From assembly GCF_005239135.1 (NCBI RefSeq), contig NZ_QKNX01000005.1, positions 148,056 to 212,055 of the forward strand: a stretch of 64,000 nucleotides of DNA. The letters run 5' to 3'. How positions within the stretch are numbered: the first letter of the stretch is position 1; each line of letters begins with the position of its first letter. The DNA is from Natronomonas salsuginis. Lineage in GTDB: Archaea > Halobacteriota > Halobacteria > Halobacteriales > Haloarculaceae. The position numbers and the translations under genes were made by a program. Shown here piece by piece: positions 8,894-18,398 of the stretch. Under the pieces are notes generated by a model that did not search any database, was not told where the DNA came from, and saw only the letters and a list, made by a program, of their open reading frames with translations.

Positions 8894-10519
8894 ATGAGTG
8901 GTTCTAGCGGCTCGCATCCTCGTGAGAGTCCACGAATGCGCTATCTGTGCGAAGCGTATCAGATTGGGATAGCTATCCGAAATAATCTCCCTGAAACTGA
9001 CCTCGTCACCGCGTTCGAGCGTCTCGATCAATCAATCGATGCCATCGAAGACGAGTATCCAGCGTGGCATCCTGCCCCGCTTTCCTTTCGCGCGATGGTG
9101 CTCTCGTTCATTTTCATGGAGATCACAGGCGACTCCTACGCAGCCTTCACACGTCGATTGACGCGACAACCCGAAGTCACCACAATCTTCGGATTCGGCC
9201 GTGTTCCTGACGAATCAGCATTCTCGCGGGCGTGGCGGAATCGATTCGACAACGCTGTTCAGGAGTACGTGCAGACCGCGGCTCACTTCGTCGTCAAAGA
9301 GGTCCACGATTCCGACATCCCTGCACCTGAGGTTCGCCCCAAGGCAGAAATCGTCGACGAGCCTCCAGTAGAGGAGGACTCAGTGGAGAATGACCATTTC
9401 TCACAGGACGAGATCGTCCAGACGACGCGCCTCGCACGCGATCACGCCTTCGGCTACTTCGAATCTGGGCGGGCCGACAACGCGTCCTACGAGGACACGC
9501 GGTTCTTCGAGTTACAGACCTTCATGGGGATGGTTCGGTGCGGCACCGCCCAAGGAGCTGCGCGCTTCCAGTATCGGCGCGGCGCGGAGTACGGACCACA
9601 CGGTGACACGCACCTTCGTGCTGTCAAGCAGTTCGACTCTGAAAATCTCGTAGATGGATTCAATGAGACGACAGATCGCTTGCTCTCAGTTATCGCCTCC
9701 GAAGCATCCTTTCGTCGACCAGTAACCGCTGCGATCGACATCACGACTATTCCGTACTACGGCGATGTCGAGGAGATGCCGATGGTCAGCGGGACGAAAG
9801 ATGATGGGGGTCGCGCGTTCAAATTTGCGACGCTTTCGATCATCGGACAGAACATTCCGCTGATCTTAGCTGTCGAGCCGGTTCGAGAGAGTTCTGAGTG
9901 GGATGAGAACTCGTCGAATCAGATTCATCGCACTGTGCGGCGACTGGTTCGACGAGCGAAAGAACACGTTCCGATCGAGACAGTGCTGTGTGATCGGGAG
10001 TTCGATTCGATACGCGTGTTTCAGACGCTCTCAAACCTCGATGTGAACTACCTCATTCCGAAGCGAGTCTCCAGCTCTGAACGGGATGTACTCGAACAAA
10101 TGGAGGAAGACGACCAAGAGGTGGCCGTTGAGTCAGCTTCTGTCCATGTGGAATCTGGATCGCATCCAATGCGGCTCCTGTACGTGCCGTCGACGAGTGG
10201 TGAGGGGACGGCCGTCTTCGCGACGAATCTCCGAGTCGGTCCGGAGGAAGCCGAGTCGTTCTGTCAGCGCTACAGCCGCCGGTGGCAGATCGAGAGTGAG
10301 TACAAATCGATCAAAGGTGACTTTCTCGCCAAGACCTCCTCGAAAGACTACCGCGTTCGCCTGTTCTACTTCGTGTTCGCGATCCTCTTGTACAATATCT
10401 GGCGGCTCACCGATTTCCTGCTGAAAGCAGGTGTCGACGGAGAGATGGACTACGCACCCGTGTTGACTGCGGGTGAGTGTGTTGAGCTCGTTGCCTCGTC
10501 GTTGATTCCACACGACTAA
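8894..10519 (+). CDS. DDE transposase (541 aa), intact
   Basis: Catalyses cut-and-paste movement of its IS. Acidic catalytic residues can be placed at AAIDITTIPYYGD (about residue 280), VLCDREFDS (~365) and RRWQIESEYKSIK (~468), a DDE order. The long insertion before the last Glu and the closing FVFAILLYNIWRLTDFLLKAG resemble IS4-like haloarchaeal transposases; I do not assign a named IS. A truncated relative (C-terminal third only) lies at 24563-25105, and homology between the two copies continues ~180 bp beyond the stop, to about 10705 here. The ORF is uninterrupted, so the copy may be active. Confidence 0.85.
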   Translation: MSGSSGSHPRESPRMRYLCEAYQIGIAIRNNLPETDLVTAFERLDQSIDAIEDEYPAWHPAPLSFRAMVLSFIFMEITGDSYAAFTRRLTRQPEVTTIFGFGRVPDESAFSRAWRNRFDNAVQEYVQTAAHFVVKEVHDSDIPAPEVRPKAEIVDEPPVEEDSVENDHFSQDEIVQTTRLARDHAFGYFESGRADNASYEDTRFFELQTFMGMVRCGTAQGAARFQYRRGAEYGPHGDTHLRAVKQFDSENLVDGFNETTDRLLSVIASEASFRRPVTAAIDITTIPYYGDVEEMPMVSGTKDDGGRAFKFATLSIIGQNIPLILAVEPVRESSEWDENSSNQIHRTVRRLVRRAKEHVPIETVLCDREFDSIRVFQTLSNLDVNYLIPKRVSSSERDVLEQMEEDDQEVAVESASVHVESGSHPMRLLYVPSTSGEGTAVFATNLRVGPEEAESFCQRYSRRWQIESEYKSIKGDFLAKTSSKDYRVRLFYFVFAILLYNIWRLTDFLLKAGVDGEMDYAPVLTAGECVELVASSLIPHD

Positions 10520-10926
10520 CCCGCTGAGATCTCGCTGGGTCCGCCGCTCAAGAGTGACAACCGTATTCAGCAGCGCCAAAATCCGCGCAATTTCCTACGC
10601 TCGTCCGGTAGATGCGACCAGTAGGGATCCAAATCAGGACTGGTCGGTGAGAGGAACCACGAATTGATGATAATTCGACCTGAAACTGGCCTATCCTCCG
10701 AAACTGTGTTGCTAACGGTACAAACGCTTGAAAACCTAGTTATTAGTCGCTTCAAGCCATAGAAACAGTAATCTTCACTACAGACATTCATTATTTGTGT
10801 TTTACTAAACAATTAATTAATAATACCACACGCCAGTTACAACACATAACTATGCAAGTGAACAATACGTATCTATTAAATTGAACAATACATTGTTGTG
10901 CAATATATGTCTGACGAACACTCAAC
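10520..10926. other. IS right flank and AT-rich region upstream of ParA remnant
   Basis: Positions 10520-10705 match the region after the transposase remnant at 25106-25292, so they belong to the same insertion element. The remaining ~220 bp are very AT-rich and hold a direct repeat TGAACAATAC at 10859-10868 and 10882-10891 (23-bp spacing), followed by AACAAT/ATTGTT inverted arms. This looks like a degenerate iteron or centromere region for the ParA gene that follows. Confidence 0.4.
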
Positions 10927-11249
10927 ATGATTGAAATCGATGAATGTCGTATGTTGGCGTACTCAACGTACAGCGAGGCTGGTGGCGTCGGGAAAACCAC
11001 CACGGCAGCGAACTTGGCCGTCTCGCACGCGCGCGGGTCTAAAACCGCTTGTCGTCCCGCTCGTTCCACAGGATGGCGATCTCTCTCGGTTATTTCGCGT
11101 CGACGACGAGCGGACAGAGTCTGCCGATAATATCGTTCGTCATATGATCCGGCGACCAAAGGGGGACTTCGATGGCCTCATTCGAACTGTCGAGGGGAAG
11201 GAGCCGCCGATGAGTAGCGGCTCCGACCTGACGCTGATCAGAGATTACT
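10927..11249 (+). pseudogene. ParA/SopA-like partition ATPase, N-terminal remnant
   Basis: The first frame gives MLAYSTYSEAGGVGKTTTAA, a deviant Walker A of ParA ATPases, then a frameshift near 11035-11045. The second frame continues with LKPLVVPLVPQDGDLSRLFR and ADNIVRHMIRRPKGDFDGLI. This parallels the intact ParA at 20735-21730 (DLDPQEGNLTSLFDVG, ADNLVKHILDMPDGDFRDLI). The remnant is cut at 11249 by the IS5-like element; beyond the element only a few codons remain. It is a dead second partition gene. Confidence 0.8.
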
Positions 11250-11301
11250 GGCTCTGTTGAAATCCTCAGGGAGTTACAGATTCAGCCAGTAGTCTGACCG
11301 G

Positions 11302-12123
11302 ATGGAAACCCTCCTGAAATCGCGGTTGCTCCGATTCGTTGAGCAAGCGATGTACTTGGCACGTCGAGCTGTCGCTCGTTACTCCTCGAAGTTCTCAAAA
11401 CGACGCTACACACTCCACCAGCACATCGTTCTACTCTGTCTCAAAGTTCGGAAGAACACGACCTACAGGACGCTCCTCGACGAACTCATCGAGATGCCCC
11501 GCATTCGGAAAGCCATCAATCTGGACGAACTCCCGTCACCCTCAACGTTGTGTAAAGCGTGTAGCCGGCTCGATATGGCAGTCTGGCGTGTTATTCTCAA
11601 CCTCTCAATTACGCTTCTCCCGACTAACGGTGTCGTCGGGATCGACGCTTCCGGATTTGACCGCAGTTACGCCTCGAAGCACTACACGAAGCGAGCGAAA
11701 TTGACGATTCAGCAGTTGAAAGTCACGCTTCTCGTAGGCACAAAGTCGAACGCGATTATCGACGTACACGTAACGACGACACGGAAACACGACTCACAGA
11801 TTGCGCCGTCACTCATCAAGCGAAATTCCAGCGAAATAGCGGTTCTCCTTGGCGACAAAGGATATGACGACCAGAAGGTTCGTGCCCTAGCTCGAAAAGA
11901 TGGTGTTCGTCCCCTGATCAAGCCCCGCGAGTTCTCGCCACTCCACAAAGCGTGGAACGTTCGGTTGGACGGCGACCTCCACGGCCAACGGAGTCAGAAC
12001 GAGACGGTGAACTCTCGCATCAAACGAAAGTACGGTGCATTCATTCGCTCAAGCCACTGGTGGAAGCAGTTCCGGGAACTCATTGTCGGCTGTCTCACTC
12101 ACAACATCGACAAGACACTCTGA
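11302..12123 (+). CDS. IS5-family transposase
   Basis: A 273-residue DDE transposase of the haloarchaeal IS5 type. Catalytic positions are GIDASGFDRSY (about residue 114), LLGDKGYDD (~192) and NETVNSRIKRKYGAF (~234), followed by SHWWKQFRELIVGCLTHNI. The ORF is complete and begins 36 bp inside the left terminal repeat. A degenerate cousin with an internal deletion lies at 44028-44520. The intact ORF and perfect ends suggest recent movement. Confidence 0.9.
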   Translation: METLLKSRLLRFVEQAMYLARRAVARYSSKFSKRRYTLHQHIVLLCLKVRKNTTYRTLLDELIEMPRIRKAINLDELPSPSTLCKACSRLDMAVWRVILNLSITLLPTNGVVGIDASGFDRSYASKHYTKRAKLTIQQLKVTLLVGTKSNAIIDVHVTTTRKHDSQIAPSLIKRNSSEIAVLLGDKGYDDQKVRALARKDGVRPLIKPREFSPLHKAWNVRLDGDLHGQRSQNETVNSRIKRKYGAFIRSSHWWKQFRELIVGCLTHNIDKTL

Positions 12124-12145
12124 ACGTTAGATACAGAGGGCTCAA

Positions 12146-13054
12146 TTATCGGACGGCCCCAACTGCGTCAACACGCTCTTCGGCCTCAGTTAGTAGTGAC
12201 TCAAGGTCGTCTGGTTTCCCTTCTAATTCGTAGAGCCGATCGATGTACCGTTCGTTTCCTGCCTCAGAATACGAGAAGCGACGATACAGGTCCATTACTG
12301 CGGCAACAGTCTCATCTGTTGTTTCGTGATGCCGAAGAAGTTGCACTACGGGCGTCATATTGTCATCACGTAAATCTCGCTCCACGTCACGGATATCTTT
12401 GAACAAGAGGCGACGCGCACGGTACGTTCGGAGATCGTGGCGGACCCGCGGTTTGGTTTCAGTGTCGAGGTCGGTGACGACGGCAGCTGTGTCTGCGAAC
12501 GCATCGATGTCTCGGGATCGGTACGCATAGATCTGCTCGGCTGCTTGCTGTCGTTGATACTCCGCCCCAGCATCTTCCATCGACGCAAATAGCCGCTGTT
12601 CGACCAGGGGGATCTGGAATAGCGCGGTGAAATACTCGCGTAGCTGGTTTCCCACCTCGTCATGAGTTCCTGGTGGGCAGTTCTCGGCGAGGAGAACCGC
12701 CGAAAACAACGCGTTGACCGTGAGACCGATCCTGACCTGAGGCGTGAGTTCTTGCGTGTCTATGATATCATCGAGAACGTTAATACTGGCATCGAGTCCC
12801 GTAAGGAGTTGTGTCAGCGACTCCTCCAGCGGCTTGCCTAACTCCTGGGTATAGACTTTACAGACCGGGACCGTCCGGACGGACTTCCGTCCGCTCTCCC
12901 AGTCGTTGACGACCCCACGCAGGTGCGTATGGATCTCTGCGGTCGATTCAATCGGAAGTTCTTCCCGCAACTGCCTTTCCCGGGCCGATACATCCTCGGC
13001 AAGGTCGGCGTAGTGTTGACCAATCTCGTCAGAGCCAACCGGATCTCCCATCAC
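12146..13054 (-). CDS. Isoprenoid-synthase-fold-like protein carried as IS passenger
   Basis: A 302-residue mostly helical protein inside the IS5-like element, convergent with the transposase. Residues 95-99 are DDIID, a match to the first aspartate-rich motif (DDxxD) of class I isoprenoid synthases. At 219-231 there is KDIRDVERDLRDD, resembling the second motif of the squalene/phytoene synthase type. The ~120-residue spacing between them fits this fold. The rest is not close to any well-known prenyltransferase I can recall. It could make or modify an isoprenoid, or be a degenerate non-catalytic relative. The start is ATG 13054 (or 13051). It carries no frameshifts, so it seems maintained. 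Confidence 0.55.
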   Translation of the reverse strand: MMGDPVGSDEIGQHYADLAEDVSARERQLREELPIESTAEIHTHLRGVVNDWESGRKSVRTVPVCKVYTQELGKPLEESLTQLLTGLDASINVLDDIIDTQELTPQVRIGLTVNALFSAVLLAENCPPGTHDEVGNQLREYFTALFQIPLVEQRLFASMEDAGAEYQRQQAAEQIYAYRSRDIDAFADTAAVVTDLDTETKPRVRHDLRTYRARRLLFKDIRDVERDLRDDNMTPVVQLLRHHETTDETVAAVMDLYRRFSYSEAGNERYIDRLYELEGKPDDLESLLTEAEERVDAVGAVR

Positions 13055-13223
13055 GTTTTTTCTTGGCAGTCATAAATCACATATAAGACTGGTCATTCAG
13101 GAAGTATTACTAGTTGCTCTGTCTGCACACCTACCCAACAGCTGTTTCAGCGGGAAAGCTGTCGGAACAATAGGATTTCAACAGAGCCAGATTACTCAAT
13201 GATGGATTGTGTATTCTTGATAC

Positions 13224-13673
13224 TCATTGTTCGTTCATTTGTGTCACGACAGGACACTCAGCATTCAACAAGACCTTCTGAGCTGTGTCCCCAAATAACG
13301 CTTTCCCAGTAGGCGATCGACGCCGTCCGCTTATGACGAGAAAGCGAGGGGCAAGAGAGTCAACTTCTGACAAAATTTCTTGTGCGACATCTCCCATACG
13401 CCCCCGACCTTCGAGTTGTTGCGAATCCATATCATCGACCGTCTCCAGCACGAAGTCCTCGGCGAAGTCTGCCGCGGCATCCGCGGCCTGTGTAAACGAA
13501 TAGTCCCGAAACTCGGGTATACTTTTTAAAGACTCTTTATGTGCCTCAAAATCTTCCTCCGGAATTACGTGTAAAGCAACAAGAGTGTCATCATATGCTT
13601 CCGCAAGATTGAACGCGATTCTGGCGACGATTCTGGACCGTTCATCTTCATCAATTGCAGCGAGTATTGCCAT
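13224..13673 (-). CDS. Universal stress protein (UspA family)
   Basis: A 149-residue single Usp domain. It begins MAILAAIDEDERSRIVARIA, and the nucleotide-loop-like segment near the C-terminus reads LVISGRRRSPTGKALFGDTA, followed by LLNAECPVVTQ. These are standard family features, although the exact ATP-binding GxxGxxxxG is altered. I set the start at ATG 13673 because the upstream in-frame extension is unrelated transposase debris. It lies just downstream of the IS5-like insertion, and its 3' end abuts the ParA remnant. Its role in stress survival is inferred from the family only. Confidence 0.85.
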   Translation of the reverse strand: MAILAAIDEDERSRIVARIAFNLAEAYDDTLVALHVIPEEDFEAHKESLKSIPEFRDYSFTQAADAAADFAEDFVLETVDDMDSQQLEGRGRMGDVAQEILSEVDSLAPRFLVISGRRRSPTGKALFGDTAQKVLLNAECPVVTQMNEQ

Positions 13674-13699
13674 ACCAGTATTCTTCATCCAAAACGGCA

Positions 13700-13860
13700 A
13701 ATAGATTTGCATACTCGGTGGCGCGTTCGAAGTTTCGCACCATTGATCCCATGACAAGTTCGCGGAATTGACCGAACCACGTTCTCGCCCACAGCGTCTC
13801 ACCGTGTCGCTGCCGCAAACCGAAAAACACCGACGCCACGTTCGAGCGAGTGAATAAACT
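13700..13860 (-). pseudogene. Transposase C-terminal remnant
   Basis: The reading frame includes VFFGLRQRHGETLWARTWFG then QFRELVMGSMVRNFERA, the typical end of an IS5-type transposase (WFxQFRELVxxxxxxN). Nothing upstream is open. It lies directly upstream of uspA and may have replaced its native promoter region. Confidence 0.6.
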
Positions 13861-13962
13861 GCCGGTAAACTCATCCGTTGGCTCCGACTTCGGAACTGAT
13901 CAGGCTCCCCTGTTCTGAGACCGAGAAAGGGTAGCGTTGGATCGTTGCGGCCCGTGGGTTAA

Positions 13963-14004
13963 TTAACCAACAGGCGCTCGCTTTCTGGGCCCAATGTTGG
14001 TTAA
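13963..14004. repeat. Inverted pair TTAACCAACA-N22-TGTTGGTTAA (copy A)
   Basis: Two perfect inverted 10-bp arms separated by 22 bp. The same arms with 21-22 bp spacing occur at 31589-31629, 33190-33231 and 34221-34261. No intact gene is adjacent here; it lies between UspA debris and an IS6 relic. It probably represents a leftover plasmid operator or recombination site. Confidence 0.75.
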
Positions 14005-14110
14005 TGATATGTTGTTTTTGCGCCCGTCAGATGGGCGCAGGGCACCAGACAATGCAGGCGATCGTCGATGAGAGCCTCGATTCGAGGTGATCGAAATGGA
14101 TGATCCGGTA

Positions 14111-14798
14111 GTGTTCAGATAAGCTGATTCCATGCGAAAACGAAGGATCGAAGCCAATTGTCGGCGGTGTCTGCTTCGGCGTTGCTGAAACAGTTTGAGA
14201 AACTGGTGTTCGTCGTTTTATCTCTCAAAATAGACGTTCGACACTATTCCGATGTCTATGTTTTTCATATCTGAAATCGAGGCTGTGACGGCGACAGGCG
14301 TATTTCAATGAGTGGTAACCATCGATGAGAAACACGGCGTTGCCAACGTCGTGTTTCTCGCGGAGTTCAGCAAAGAACGTTTGAGCGATTACGCTGTTTG
14401 TGGTTGGTTCAAGCGTTGTATACAGTAATTCGTTTGTTTCGGGATCGATAGCAGCGTACAGCCAATACTGCTCGTCGTTGAGTCGGATCACAGTTCCGTC
14501 GACCGCGACGTGATCCGGACTCCGACCAGATTCAGGCTGTGGCTCTGCTTTGTGAATCCAGTTGTGAACGGTGGACCGAGCTCGACTGACACCGAATATT
14601 TCAAGAATCGAAACGGTATTCGAAAGTGATAAGCCAGCATGATGGAGCTGAATACCGAGCTTCATCAGCAGTTTCGGTGTCGCCTCTCGTTCCACAAAAC
14701 CTAACTCGATATCGCTCAAACAGCTGTCGAGGCGGTCGTTTTCGGGCATAGAGCACTCAGAAAACGAACCGCCTCACTCTTCATCCTTATCTGAACAC
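14111..14798. mobile_element. IS6-family element relic
   Basis: Terminal inverted repeats GTGTTCAGATAAG at 14111-14123 and its complement at 14786-14798 bound a 688-bp element holding a dead IS6 transposase. The flanks show no direct target duplication, consistent with an old or recombined copy. Confidence 0.85.
14115..14749 (-). pseudogene. IS6-family transposase, nonsense and frameshift
   Basis: The open part encodes 174 residues with VAVDGTVIRLNDEQYWLYAA (first catalytic Asp), FFAELREKHDVGNAVFLIDG (second Asp) and HRHRNSVERLF (Glu). It is then interrupted by TGA where relatives have an Arg codon. Past the stop the expected EIKRR appears, and after a shift the closing SFSNCFSNAEADTADNWLRS in another frame, ending at 14115. 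The element can no longer transpose itself. Confidence 0.85.
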
Positions 14799-14850
14799 CG
14801 CCCCTTAGGCGGAGCACACTTATTTAAACAGGCATCCGGAACAGCCGTGT

Positions 14851-15918
14851 ATGCGTGCTGCAGTCTACCACGGTCAACGAGACGTGCGAGTCGAAAACGT
14901 CGAACCCCGGTCCGTCGGTCCGAACGACGTGGCAATCGAGGTCGCCTACTGCGGTATCTGTGGCTCCGACGTCCACGAGTACGCGGCCGGCCCCATCGCG
15001 ATTCCGGATGAGAATACGCACTCGCTCACCGACGAAACCCTACCACTAACGCTGGGCCACGAGTTCAGCGGGACCGTGAGCGACGCGGGGGAAGCCGTCG
15101 ATGACGTCACTGTCGGTGACCGCGTCACGGTCAACCCGGCTATCTGGTGTGGCGAATGCCGGTTCTGTCAGGAGGGCAATTACCACCGCTGTGTCTCCGG
15201 CGGGAGTATCGGCCTCGCTGGATGGGGTGGTGGTCTCGCCGAACGAGCCGTGGTCCCTGCCTCGCAAGTCGTCCCCGTCCCCGACGACGTTGGCCTCGAT
15301 TATGCCACACTCACCGAACCGTACGCCGTCGCACTGCACGCCGTCCGTCGGTCGAGCCTCCAGTCCGGTGACGACTGCGCCGTCTTCGGTGCCGGACCGA
15401 TCGGCCTCGGCATCGCCCAGACCAGTCGGTTGGCCGGGGCGAGGCGCGTCTACGTGAGCGAACCGCAGGACGGCCGTCGGGCCGTCGCCGACGAACTCGG
15501 CATGAGAGGCATCGACCCGACCGATGTCGACCCCGTCCGCTGGATATCGAGTCGGACGAACGGAGGTACTGACGTGGCCTACGAGGCGGCAGGCGTCGAA
15601 CCGGCGCTCGAAACCGCAATCCGGACGACGATCCGCGGTGGCGAGGTACTGCTCGTCAGCGTGTTCGAAGACGAGGCGACGATTCAGCCGAACTACCTGA
15701 TGATGGCCGAGCGGTCGATCGTCGGCTCGATCGCCTACCGGACCGGGCCACGGGCCGCCGAATATGAGTTCGCGGCCGTGCTGGAGGCGCTATCGGACGA
15801 CCGACTCGACCCAGATCCGCTCGTCACGAAGCGGATCGACCTCGACGACGTGGTCGAAGACGGCTTCGAAGCGCTCACCGAACCGGGCGAACAGGTGAAG
15901 ATCCTCGTCTCGCCCTGA
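14851..15918 (+). CDS. Zinc-dependent alcohol/polyol dehydrogenase (MDR family)
   Basis: A 355-residue NAD(P)-dependent dehydrogenase. The catalytic zinc region is CGICGSDVHEY (about residue 34) with GHEFSGTV (~69). The structural zinc lobe has the four Cys in CGECRFCQEGNYHRC. The Rossmann motif is VFGAGPIGLGIA, and the C-terminus VKILVSP is complete. The N-terminal zinc region is interrupted by a short IPDENTHSLTDE insertion, as in 2,3-butanediol and threonine dehydrogenase relatives. The substrate is not readable. It stands alone, just outside the right end of the IS6 relic, with a GC-rich composition like the copper island. Confidence 0.9.
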   Translation: MRAAVYHGQRDVRVENVEPRSVGPNDVAIEVAYCGICGSDVHEYAAGPIAIPDENTHSLTDETLPLTLGHEFSGTVSDAGEAVDDVTVGDRVTVNPAIWCGECRFCQEGNYHRCVSGGSIGLAGWGGGLAERAVVPASQVVPVPDDVGLDYATLTEPYAVALHAVRRSSLQSGDDCAVFGAGPIGLGIAQTSRLAGARRVYVSEPQDGRRAVADELGMRGIDPTDVDPVRWISSRTNGGTDVAYEAAGVEPALETAIRTTIRGGEVLLVSVFEDEATIQPNYLMMAERSIVGSIAYRTGPRAAEYEFAAVLEALSDDRLDPDPLVTKRIDLDDVVEDGFEALTEPGEQVKILVSP

Positions 15919-16075
15919 CGGCAGCAAGTTAGGTCGAGCGAGGATGCGGATCGCTGCCTCGGTGATAGTCGGTGCCTGTGCCATCGGTCCCTCTTCTTTC
16001 TCGGTTCTACGATGGCTCTCTATACAAAAGGCTAGACCGTCGTGCTCGTCAATATCCTTCCGTAGTGGGCGGAAT

Positions 16076-16378
16076 TCAGGGTTCAGTACGAACTGCATCG
16101 GTGGTTGCCAGTAGTTCATCGAGGAATGCTGTGACGAGATCATTCGGGTCTCGAGGAAGGCCGTCCGGCGGCTCTTCCCAGAGTTCGACTGTAAATTCTC
16201 GTGTTTCCGTTACTCGTCCCGTACTGGCGATAACCATCAGAATCGCGTGCTGATAGATCACGATCGTCCGCTGGTCGTCGACATCAAGATATTCGACTGC
16301 GGCCGCCTCGAGTGCTGCTGGGATATCCACCGGCTCGTCCAGAGTGCAATCCTGGACCGGCTCATCCTCATCCGTCAT
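16076..16378 (-). CDS. Small acidic haloarchaeal hypothetical protein
   Basis: A 100-residue acidic protein from ATG 16378 (MTDEDEPVQD), with VDIPAALEAAAVEYLDVDDQ then RTIVIYQHAILMVIA and ELWEEPPDGLPRDPNDLVTA. I do not recognise a domain. An in-frame ATG nine residues upstream is less likely. It is convergent with the dehydrogenase gene and shows normal halophilic codon use, so it is probably real. Function unknown. Confidence 0.55.
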   Translation of the reverse strand: MTDEDEPVQDCTLDEPVDIPAALEAAAVEYLDVDDQRTIVIYQHAILMVIASTGRVTETREFTVELWEEPPDGLPRDPNDLVTAFLDELLATTDAVRTEP

Positions 16379-16405
16379 GGCCGATGCTACCACCCGTTCG
16401 TACAA

Positions 16406-17125
16406 GTATGCGCGGACCGCATGATTCCTGCAGGTTCGTCCGCTCCGCTGTTGATTCGCTCACGCGTATTGACGGACTATGATAGTGGCGAGTGGATCGT
16501 ATTGGGATGTACACGAGTACGACGAGCTTCTGTCGACAGCTCTGTCCACCCTGCAACCTAGCCGGACTGGGGATTTTAAGCTCTCAGCAGCGAGAGTATA
16601 GATACGTCGTTCAGCGGAAACTGGCACACACTCCTCGAAGCGGCCGAGGAGCTTTCTTCGGATGCCACTCTCATCACACCGCTTTCACACACGAAGTTTC
16701 GTATCACCGATATACAAGAACACCGCGTCATCATCGAAATTCTGACTCGGACGATTCTCAGCCGCTCCAGCGCGACCAGTTCGAAACGCTCTATCGACGC
16801 GTTCAGGATGCGAGTGGCGGCTTTGAGCTTGACCGGCTTCCGCCGGATGCCGAACCCTATGCTGCCATGCTAACGCTCCATCCGTAATTCGAGATTGACG
16901 AGGATGCCGGGATACTCGTTGAAACGGACGCTCCAGATTCGACCCAGGCGATTGATGATGGCCCTGCCGAGACTGCCGATAGAACTGAGCCGGATGTCGG
17001 CGTCTATACTAGAAGGGCGAGGGCGAGTACCCCGACCTACCGTGGTCGGGGATGAAGCCTGACACTCGACCAACCCATAACCTGTAGTCCATATGTTTAC
17101 AATACCGCAGTACCACGATTCAAAT
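16406..17125 (+). pseudogene. Frameshifted remnant of a haloarchaeal hypothetical gene, then TnpB left end
   Basis: Between about 16600 and 17000 two plus frames join into a plausible protein: SGNWHTLLEAAEELSSDATL, SHTKFRITDIQEHRVIIEI, then after a shift PLQRDQFETLYRRVQDASGG and FELDRLPPDAEPYAAMLTLH. Stops at 16885-16887 and the frame changes mark it as dead. The segment 17015-17092 contains a hairpin with CCCCGACC/GGTCGGGG arms and is probably the left end of the TnpB element. Positions 16406-16590 show nothing. Confidence 0.5.
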
Positions 17126-18398
17126 ATGCAGAAGTCGCTGACCAAAACACTCGTCTTCGAACTTGACCCCGACGAGAATGGTCCGCAACTTCTGAACGAC
17201 GCCTTCCTCGAATCCCGCCGCACATATAACGAAACAATCCGCAGAGCGAAACACGGTGATGACTGGGGAGAAATTCGAGAGGACTTGGAGTCCGACGCTG
17301 ACCTCGTGAATAACACGGCGCAACTCGTCGTACAGAAATCGCTGGGAGCGATGGAGAACTACTACGAGTACGACGACTACAACCAACCTAGCCACACCAA
17401 AGACGGTGCGTATCCGCTCCGGTCGAACTACGAGGAAGGCTACAACCTGTTCCTCGAAGACGACTGCATCCGCTACCGAATTAGCGCGAAGCCGTACCAC
17501 CCGGTGAAGGGAACTCTCCACGGTTCTCCCGATGCCCTTGGACAACTCCGAACCGCTATCGAATCGGATGCGTGGCGTGTCGGTACAGCGGAAGCCATGA
17601 AGCGTAACGGCAACTACGAACTCCACATCAACATCACCCACACGGAGGCAAGCGTTCGGGACAAGCAGGACTCAACAGACGGTGATTGGTGTGGACATCA
17701 ACGAGGACTGTGTTGCTCTCGCCGCGCTCGATGAATACGACATCGTTAATTCGGTTGTCATCGACTACCCGGAAATCAAGGAAGAACGACATCGATACTT
17801 CACGATGCGGAAACGGATGCAGAACGCCGAGAAGTTATCGTTCGACCGGGCGTTCGAGCAAAAAGAAGAACGGTTCGTCCATGACCAACTCCACAAAGTA
17901 TCACGACGAGTGGTGGAGTGGGTGTCGCAGTTCGACTGTCCTGTCATCGTCTTTGAAGACCTCAAAGAGATGCGGGACTCGATTGACTACGGCACCCGGC
18001 TGAACCGTCGTCTCCACAGTCTCCCGTTCCGCAAACTCCGGGATTTCATCACGTACAAGGCCGCGTTTCAAGACATCCCGAGCGAGGAGATTAAACCTGA
18101 ATATACGAGTCAGTCGTGTTCGCTCACTGAGTGTGAGCATACGACTCGTGCAAATCGGGACAAGAAGCGGTTCAAGTGTGTGGAGTGTGGGCGACAAGAC
18201 CACGCTGACCGGAATGCGGCTATCAACGTCGCCAAGAAAGGGTTGGAGAAACTGAATCGAGATGTGCCTGCTCTCAAGACGCTTCCCAACGTACGAAAGA
18301 TGCGACGGCAGGCATCGGGCTGTGTGAACCAGCCGACCGTAACCCACGACACCGCTATAGGTCATCACGCCGATGGTGTCGCGGGTGTGTCCGATTAA
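17126..18398 (+). pseudogene. tnpB: TnpB-type RNA-guided nuclease, single frameshift
   Basis: The first frame runs from ATG 17126 (MQKSLTKTLVFELDPDENGP) to about 17680 and the second from ~17680 to 18398. They join at VIGVDINEDCVALAALDE, the RuvC-I region with its catalytic Asp. Further family features are VFEDLKEM (second acidic residue), the zinc-finger Cys pairs (SCSLTEC, CVECG) and DHADRNAAINVA with the last catalytic Asp. Everything needed is present apart from one shift, so the copy was lost recently or is repaired by rare frameshifting. It sits between two halves of unrelated debris. Confidence 0.85.

Larger units (their letters stand above)
11250..13188. mobile_element. IS5-like element with passenger gene, perfect ends and target duplication
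   Basis: The ends are perfect 16-bp inverted repeats: GGCTCTGTTGAAATCC at 11250-11265 and its complement at 13173-13188. The target duplication AGATTACT flanks both sides (11242-11249 and 13189-13196), so the 1,939-bp unit moved as a single piece. Inside are a transposase (11302-12123, plus) and an unrelated gene on the minus strand (12146-13054). Related IS elements are normally little longer than their transposase, so the second gene is cargo. The 8-bp duplication fits the ISH1-like group of IS5. Confidence 0.9.

Noticed and set aside
8801..10743. TAGTTAT direct repeat on both sides of the transposase at 8894
   Set aside because: Seven AT-rich bases can recur by chance, and no inverted ends sit next to them; not claimed as a target duplication.
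12146..13054. Passenger gene considered as a second transposase subunit
   Set aside because: No DDE, zinc-finger or HTH pattern; the aspartate-rich motifs and helical make-up point elsewhere.
15790..16143. Minus ORF of 117 aa overlapping the end of the alcohol dehydrogenase gene
   Set aside because: About a third lies inside the dehydrogenase and shows no protein family features; it is a GC-rich shadow frame.
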